Source: Yersinia aldovae ATCC 35236 (GTDB taxonomy: Bacteria; Pseudomonadota; Gammaproteobacteria; Enterobacterales; Enterobacteriaceae). From it: a stretch of DNA of 38,951 bases. The translations under genes and the position numbers were made by a program. Shown piece after piece: positions 34,233 to 38,951 of the stretch. The first letter of the stretch is position 1; every line of letters begins with the position of its first letter. The notes under the pieces are model-generated. The model worked only from the letters and a program-made list of their open reading frames with translations, was not told where the DNA came from and ran no database searches. The stretch covers positions 1 to 38,951 of the forward strand of contig NZ_ACCB01000040.1 in assembly GCF_000173735.1 (NCBI RefSeq). The letters run 5' to 3'.

Positions 34233-35852
34233 ATGCTGACACTGCTCCATCTGCTCTCTTCCGTCGCCCTGCTGGTCTGGGGGACACATATAGTTCGCAC
34301 CGGTATTATGCGCGTCTATGGTGCTGACCTGCGCCGAGTGTTAAGCGCCAGTATCCAGAAAAAACCGACGGCATTTGTTGCCGGGATTGGCGTGACTGCT
34401 CTGGTACAGAGCAGTAATGCGACTGCATTGCTGGTTATCTCTTTTGTATCACAAGGGCTGATTTCATTATCACCGGCATTGGTGATTATGTTAGGAGCTG
34501 ATGTCGGAACCGCACTGATGGCGCGAGTACTGACCTTTGACCTCTCCTGGCTATCGCCACTGTTAATTTTAAGCGGGGTGATTGTCTTCCTCGGTCAGCG
34601 CAAAACGCGAGTCGGCCAAATGGGTCGAGTGGGAATTGGCCTTGGGTTGATTATTTTAGCGCTGCAATTAATCGTCACCTCCGCTGGGCCTATCACGCAG
34701 GCGACTGCGGTACAGGCCATTTTCTCCTCGCTGACCGGCGATACCATTCTGGCGCTATTGATTGGGGCGCTGTTTGCCATGATCAGCTATTCCAGTCTGG
34801 CGGCGGTATTGCTGACCGCAACTCTGGCGGCAACCGGCTTGGTTCCGCTGAACATCGCGCTGTGCATTGTCATTGGCTCGAACCTTGGCAGCGGCATGTT
34901 GGCGTTAATCAGTAGCCGTGGGCAGAACGCCATCTCGCGTCAGGTGGTATTGGGCAGTCTGCTGTTTAAAGTGATTGGCTGTGTTTTAGTCGTGCCGTGG
35001 ATCAATCCACTGGCACAATGGCTGGCTGGCCATAAATTACCGGCCGCCGAAGTGGTTATCTACTTCCACGTCTTCTATAACCTGCTGCGCTGCCTGCTGA
35101 TGCTGCCGTTTGTTGAAGCAATGGCGCGTGTCTGTACCCGATTAGTCAAAGATGCCCCAAACGGCCTACAGCCTCCAGCCCCTCGTTATCTTGATATTAC
35201 CGCCATCGATACCCCATCACTGGCCCTCGCCAACGCGGTGCGCGAAACCCTACGGATGGGGGATGTGCTGGAACAAATGCTACTGCGTTTTAAAGAAGTG
35301 CTGGAGGGGAATAAACAACAAAAACATGAAGTAAGCTTGCTGGAAGATGAAGTCGACATGCTGTATAGCGCGATAAAATTGTATCTGGCGCAAATTCAAC
35401 AAGATGAGTTAGGTGAAATAGATTCTCGCCGCTGGGCAGAAATCATTGATACGGCGATGAACCTTCAGCAAGCAGGGGATATTATTGGCCGGATGACCGC
35501 AGATGTGGCCGCAAAATCGCTCAATGCACGTAAGCCTTTTTCCGCTGAAGGGTTTGAAGAGCTGAACACCCTACATACCCGGTTGATTGCAAATTTGGAT
35601 CTGGGGATGTCAGTATTTCTATCGAGCGATATCAATAACGCCAAGCGTCTGCGCCGTGCCAAGCACCGTTTCCGCTTGCTCAATCGCCGTTATTCTCACA
35701 CCCATGTTGAACGTTTACACCAACAAAATGTGCAAAGTATTGAAACCAGTAGTCTGCATATGGGGCTGTTAGGGGATATGAAGCGCCTGAATTCACTGTT
35801 CTGTTCAACAGCCTATCATGTCTTGGAAGTGCAGGAAGACGCGCTGGATTAA
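34233..35852 (+). CDS. yjbB: YjbB, Na/Pi cotransporter II-like protein with PhoU-like C-terminus
   Basis: A 539-residue protein very close to E. coli YjbB. The N-terminal half (about 1-310) carries two Na/Pi cotransporter repeats with the motifs LVQSSNATALLVISF and SYSSLAAVLLTATL. The C-terminal half (about 335-525) is a helical PhoU-like domain ending RLLNRRYSHTHVERLHQQNV and SIETSSLHMGLLGDMKRLNS. E. coli YjbB has been linked to phosphate export. Start ATG 34233 has only a weak ribosome site (GAGATTAACT). The 144-base gap suggests a separate unit from the upstream genes. Confidence 0.95.
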   Translation: MLTLLHLLSSVALLVWGTHIVRTGIMRVYGADLRRVLSASIQKKPTAFVAGIGVTALVQSSNATALLVISFVSQGLISLSPALVIMLGADVGTALMARVLTFDLSWLSPLLILSGVIVFLGQRKTRVGQMGRVGIGLGLIILALQLIVTSAGPITQATAVQAIFSSLTGDTILALLIGALFAMISYSSLAAVLLTATLAATGLVPLNIALCIVIGSNLGSGMLALISSRGQNAISRQVVLGSLLFKVIGCVLVVPWINPLAQWLAGHKLPAAEVVIYFHVFYNLLRCLLMLPFVEAMARVCTRLVKDAPNGLQPPAPRYLDITAIDTPSLALANAVRETLRMGDVLEQMLLRFKEVLEGNKQQKHEVSLLEDEVDMLYSAIKLYLAQIQQDELGEIDSRRWAEIIDTAMNLQQAGDIIGRMTADVAAKSLNARKPFSAEGFEELNTLHTRLIANLDLGMSVFLSSDINNAKRLRRAKHRFRLLNRRYSHTHVERLHQQNVQSIETSSLHMGLLGDMKRLNSLFCSTAYHVLEVQEDALD

Positions 35853-35975
35853 GGCAATACGAGCAGCGTTTAGAAAGGTAATAACAACCTCCCCTTATTG
35901 ACGCTTTCACCGCAGCTTATTTCTGTCGCAGGCAGCAGATAGTCCGAAAGCAAAAACAATCCATCATCAAACCAT

Positions 35976-36008
35976 AAAAAAACGGCGCATACCTTACGAT
36001 ATGCGCCG
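35976..36008 (-). terminator. Rho-independent terminator of the autotransporter gene
   Basis: On the minus strand CGGCGCATA (36008-36000) pairs with TATGCGCCG (35991-35983), 9 bp with an 8-base loop, followed at once by seven Us (35982-35976). It lies 28 bases past the autotransporter stop at 36036. The preceding stretch 35853-35975 after yjbB shows no other feature. Confidence 0.9.
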
Positions 36009-36035
36009 CGATGATTCACAGCTTACCCATCTCAG

Positions 36036-38951
36036 TTAGAAATTATATTTAATCCCTAACATTACGCTGGTTTCGCTGTAGCCGTTATTACCCACTTGCT
36101 GGCCGACATTGCCCCACAAGTTCAGCTTGTTATTCATCTGACCTTCAACACCCAGTTTGACTTCAGCCACATTTGCCGCACCCGCTTGCTTCACGGTCAT
36201 GCCGTCTAATGTAGTGCCGAAATCTTTGGTATTGTGAATCCAGTTAGTCTCAACAAAAGGCTTAAATACTGGCCCTTTGGCTTTATCAGCACCCAGTTGC
36301 GGGCTGATAAATGCCTTCACACCCAAACGGGTCTGGATGTTGTTATTACCGTCACCGGTGACAACCGTACCATTAGTTTCGGTATGGGAGTCAGCCTTCA
36401 CGCCCATCCAGGTTATTTGTGCTTTTGGCTGAATGAAGTAACTGCTGTTAGCATTTTCACCTACTTTAAAGGCATAGCCGCTCTCAACTGAAGCAGTAAA
36501 CCCTTTTGAATCGTATTTTTCAGCCGCTAAATCCTGCCCATTAACCTGATTGTTAAACCAGCTGTATTGCAGCCACGAATCAACGTAAGCACCGGCCTTA
36601 TCCTCACCATCAGCAAACCATGTGCCATACATACCCACACTGTAACCGTTGACTGAACCGGTAGAACGATAACCCGTACCTTGTGCAACGGTAGAGCTGC
36701 TGCTGTTGGCATAACCGGCCATCATACCGACACGCCACAAGTCCTGCGAGTTACGGCTCCATTGCGCCACATCACCGCCCAGTTGCACGACATAACGGTT
36801 ATCCTGAGTTTTTAACTCGCCGCTATTGTCACGAGAACGGTTATGGCTGCCTTCATTACGCAACCACAAGCTGGTGGTTTTTTGTTCGCCGGTAAAGACA
36901 TCGGTATACAGTGTCTCACCTGCGCGATCAGCCAGGCTGGTGACAAACATGTTGTTCGCTGCGGCCAGGTTCGCGGTATAACTTGCCGGTTCTGGGCGAC
37001 GATCATCGGCTTGAGTACGCAGATACCAATCACCATCAGTTGGCGAGCTTACGCCCCCCTGATACAGGAAGTACTCATAAGCACCGGCCACCGCACGCCC
37101 ATTCAGGGTAAACTCACCGGCTGAATTACCACCGACATTGATGATTTTAATGCCTTCAGACGTCCGCGCACCATTGCCACCGATGTTGTTCACCGTGACA
37201 TAACTCTGCCCTGCGGTGTCACCTGTAATCAACAGTCGATCCGTTACGGATGAATCTCCAGCCAGAATGGTATTGAAGACCACCGTCCCATTCACACCTG
37301 TATAATTACCATCAATGGTAAAGGTGCCAAAGTCACCACCGGTTAATGCATTAGGCATAATCAGATTGCCACGGTTTTCCACATTCCCCGTGACCTGACC
37401 ATATCCGCCCAAGGAGCCAGTTGCTGTAACCAACACATTACTGGCCAGATTAACGACATTCGAAGCCACAGTCATAACCAGTGAACCGGTTGATGGCACT
37501 TCATCCAATAACAGTGTCGATGTTACCGCCGAACTGCCTAACTGCAACAGACCCTGTTCAATCGTCGTCAGGCCAGCGCTGACAGTGCTACCTTCAACAA
37601 TAACTGTACCACTGCCACGTTTAACCAGCGTACCGCTGCCACTAATGGTATTGGTTAAGCTCCACTGTGATGCTGTATCCAGCACTAATTCACCGCTGTT
37701 TACAACGCTGCTAGCGCCCAGGTTCTGGGCATTATTGGCAGTCAGTACAGTCCCGGCATCCGTGCTGAATGAACCAGAATAGCCGCTGTTGTTACCCGTC
37801 AACTGGATATTACTGTTGTTGGTCAACAATACATTACCGCTGCTACCCGTCAGTACATTCGACAATATCCCAGCGCTGCTATCCAAATTCAGAAGGCCGT
37901 TATTATTAATATTCCCACTGCCCAACCCCTGAACCTGATACAGATGAGCCGTCGCGCCACTGGCAATATCAGTGCTGCCAGTAAAGCCGCTATTCCCCTG
38001 AGTAACGCTCAGTGTTCCTGCGGTCAGGGCAAGCTCGCCGTTACCGGCCAGTGCGCCATCAACCTGGCCGCCACCGGTGACCGACAATTTGCCGCCGTTG
38101 AAATTCAGTGTACTGCCGGTTTCCGTGGCGAGTTCACCCACAGTCTGCTGAGTTCCGTTAAGATCCACATTGGTCAGGTTACTCATCGCCAGCAGAGAGG
38201 TTTGCCCCAATGCAGAGTCAGCATCCAGACGTAAATTACCTGAACGAACCCATGTCGCGCCGGTATAGCTGTTGGTTGAGTTCGATAATGATGCAGTACT
38301 GCCATCATTAGCAGAAACAAAGGCCAGATCGCCACTACCAGTCACTTGAGCGGCGAGATCATTTGACTGCTTGCCGTTATTCGCCAATATCGCCGTCAGG
38401 ATCAGGGCGTCATTACCGCTGCTTAACAGTTCCAGCGCTTTCAGCCCATAATTGACATACAAACCGTCATAGTTGTTGCCAGTTGTCATGCCGTAATTAA
38501 ACGAACCGAGCGCAGCCGGGGTGCTACCGCCAGTGTTATAAATATTCTGATAGAAAATAGAGCTTATTGGACCGCCGTTCTCATCGGTTAAGGTCAATTC
38601 GTGTCCAGTACCGGTAGCCGTACCGGTGGCCAGCGTCACAATGATCTCACCTTCATCCAATTCCATTACCGACAAACCCGCCAGGCTTGGCGTCACATTC
38701 GCAGGTAAATTAACCCGAACAGTACCCCCACCGGTTGTATTGATGTTATTCGCCGCGATAGTCCCTTCGGAGCTGATGACACCTGAATTATCAACCAGAT
38801 TGTTAAACAGAATAGTACCGCCGTTCATCGATAGTGCGCCGATATTCTGCACACCATCAGCCACCGAAGCAAAGCTACCGTTGGATAACTTCAGGGTGGA
38901 ATTCGTCAACGCAGAAGTATTCAAACCATCGAGATTAAAGGTGGTGTTTTG
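36036..38951 (-). CDS. Autotransporter (type Va) adhesin-like protein, C-terminal 971 residues (runs off right edge)
   Basis: The 3' part of a large surface protein. The visible passenger is a repetitive Gly/Ser/Asn/Thr-rich beta-helix with autotransporter-associated repeats (GSGTLVKRGSGTVIVEGS, TTIEQGLLQLGSS, GNGELALTAGTLSVTQGNSG). A pertactin-like junction (GNYTGVNGTVVFNTILAGDS, DRLLITGDTAGQSYVTVNNI) follows. The last 280 or so residues form the outer-membrane barrel (TTSLWLRNEGSHNRSRD to VMLGIKYNF), ending in the terminal Phe needed for BAM insertion. The frame is open to base 38951, so signal peptide and true start lie outside. No protease triad or RGD was seen in the visible part. An adhesin or aggregation role is inference. 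Confidence 0.92.
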   Translation of the reverse strand, partial: QNTTFNLDGLNTSALTNSTLKLSNGSFASVADGVQNIGALSMNGGTILFNNLVDNSGVISSEGTIAANNINTTGGGTVRVNLPANVTPSLAGLSVMELDEGEIIVTLATGTATGTGHELTLTDENGGPISSIFYQNIYNTGGSTPAALGSFNYGMTTGNNYDGLYVNYGLKALELLSSGNDALILTAILANNGKQSNDLAAQVTGSGDLAFVSANDGSTASLSNSTNSYTGATWVRSGNLRLDADSALGQTSLLAMSNLTNVDLNGTQQTVGELATETGSTLNFNGGKLSVTGGGQVDGALAGNGELALTAGTLSVTQGNSGFTGSTDIASGATAHLYQVQGLGSGNINNNGLLNLDSSAGILSNVLTGSSGNVLLTNNSNIQLTGNNSGYSGSFSTDAGTVLTANNAQNLGASSVVNSGELVLDTASQWSLTNTISGSGTLVKRGSGTVIVEGSTVSAGLTTIEQGLLQLGSSAVTSTLLLDEVPSTGSLVMTVASNVVNLASNVLVTATGSLGGYGQVTGNVENRGNLIMPNALTGGDFGTFTIDGNYTGVNGTVVFNTILAGDSSVTDRLLITGDTAGQSYVTVNNIGGNGARTSEGIKIINVGGNSAGEFTLNGRAVAGAYEYFLYQGGVSSPTDGDWYLRTQADDRRPEPASYTANLAAANNMFVTSLADRAGETLYTDVFTGEQKTTSLWLRNEGSHNRSRDNSGELKTQDNRYVVQLGGDVAQWSRNSQDLWRVGMMAGYANSSSSTVAQGTGYRSTGSVNGYSVGMYGTWFADGEDKAGAYVDSWLQYSWFNNQVNGQDLAAEKYDSKGFTASVESGYAFKVGENANSSYFIQPKAQITWMGVKADSHTETNGTVVTGDGNNNIQTRLGVKAFISPQLGADKAKGPVFKPFVETNWIHNTKDFGTTLDGMTVKQAGAANVAEVKLGVEGQMNNKLNLWGNVGQQVGNNGYSETSVMLGIKYNF

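Overview
The window looks like a chromosomal piece of an enterobacterium, most likely Yersinia or a close relative. This is inferred from the V. cholerae-like type VI secretion (T6SS) gene order, a yjbB gene very close to the E. coli one, and the codon style. No rRNA or tRNA is present to fix the species.

Region 1 (1-27517) is an almost complete T6SS locus. A long minus-strand series runs tssB-tssC-tssE-tssF-tssG-tagH(fha)-tssJ-tssK-tssL-tssH(clpV)-vasH-like-tagO(vasI)-tssA-tssM-vasL-vgrG-eagR-rhs, and hcp is transcribed divergently from an AT-rich 737-bp intergenic region. Most genes touch or overlap (TAATG, ATGA), so this is probably one operon. The order matches the V. cholerae VCA0107-VCA0123 cluster. 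TssJLM form the envelope complex, TssK/E/F/G the baseplate, TssBC the sheath, Hcp the tube, ClpV recycles the sheath, and VgrG carries the PAAR-Rhs effector, whose transmembrane segments are expected to be held by the EagR chaperone. The rhs gene runs off the left edge, so its toxin tip and immunity gene are not visible. Two genes, vgrG and tagH, are each broken by one missing G in a short G run. The regulator at the vasH position keeps a sensor-like N-terminus and a Fis-type HTH but has no AAA+ domain.

Region 2 (27526-30033) holds, on the minus strand, a small K+-channel-like protein and an ABC-F ATPase. The ABC-F gene is preceded by a promoter-like sequence, a 27-codon leader ORF with a perfect Shine-Dalgarno, and RNA segments that can pair in mutually exclusive ways. 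This looks like a translation-sensing attenuator and is the most novel regulatory candidate here.

Region 3 (30223-35852) is a plus-strand group: an MHS-type transporter with a palindromic operator in its promoter spacer, a LacI-family regulator, a nucleoside hydrolase, and yjbB (Na/Pi cotransporter). The first three suggest regulated uptake and cleavage of a nucleoside-like substrate.

Region 4 (35976-38951) is the 3' part of a minus-strand autotransporter gene with a strong terminator; its 5' end lies beyond the right edge.
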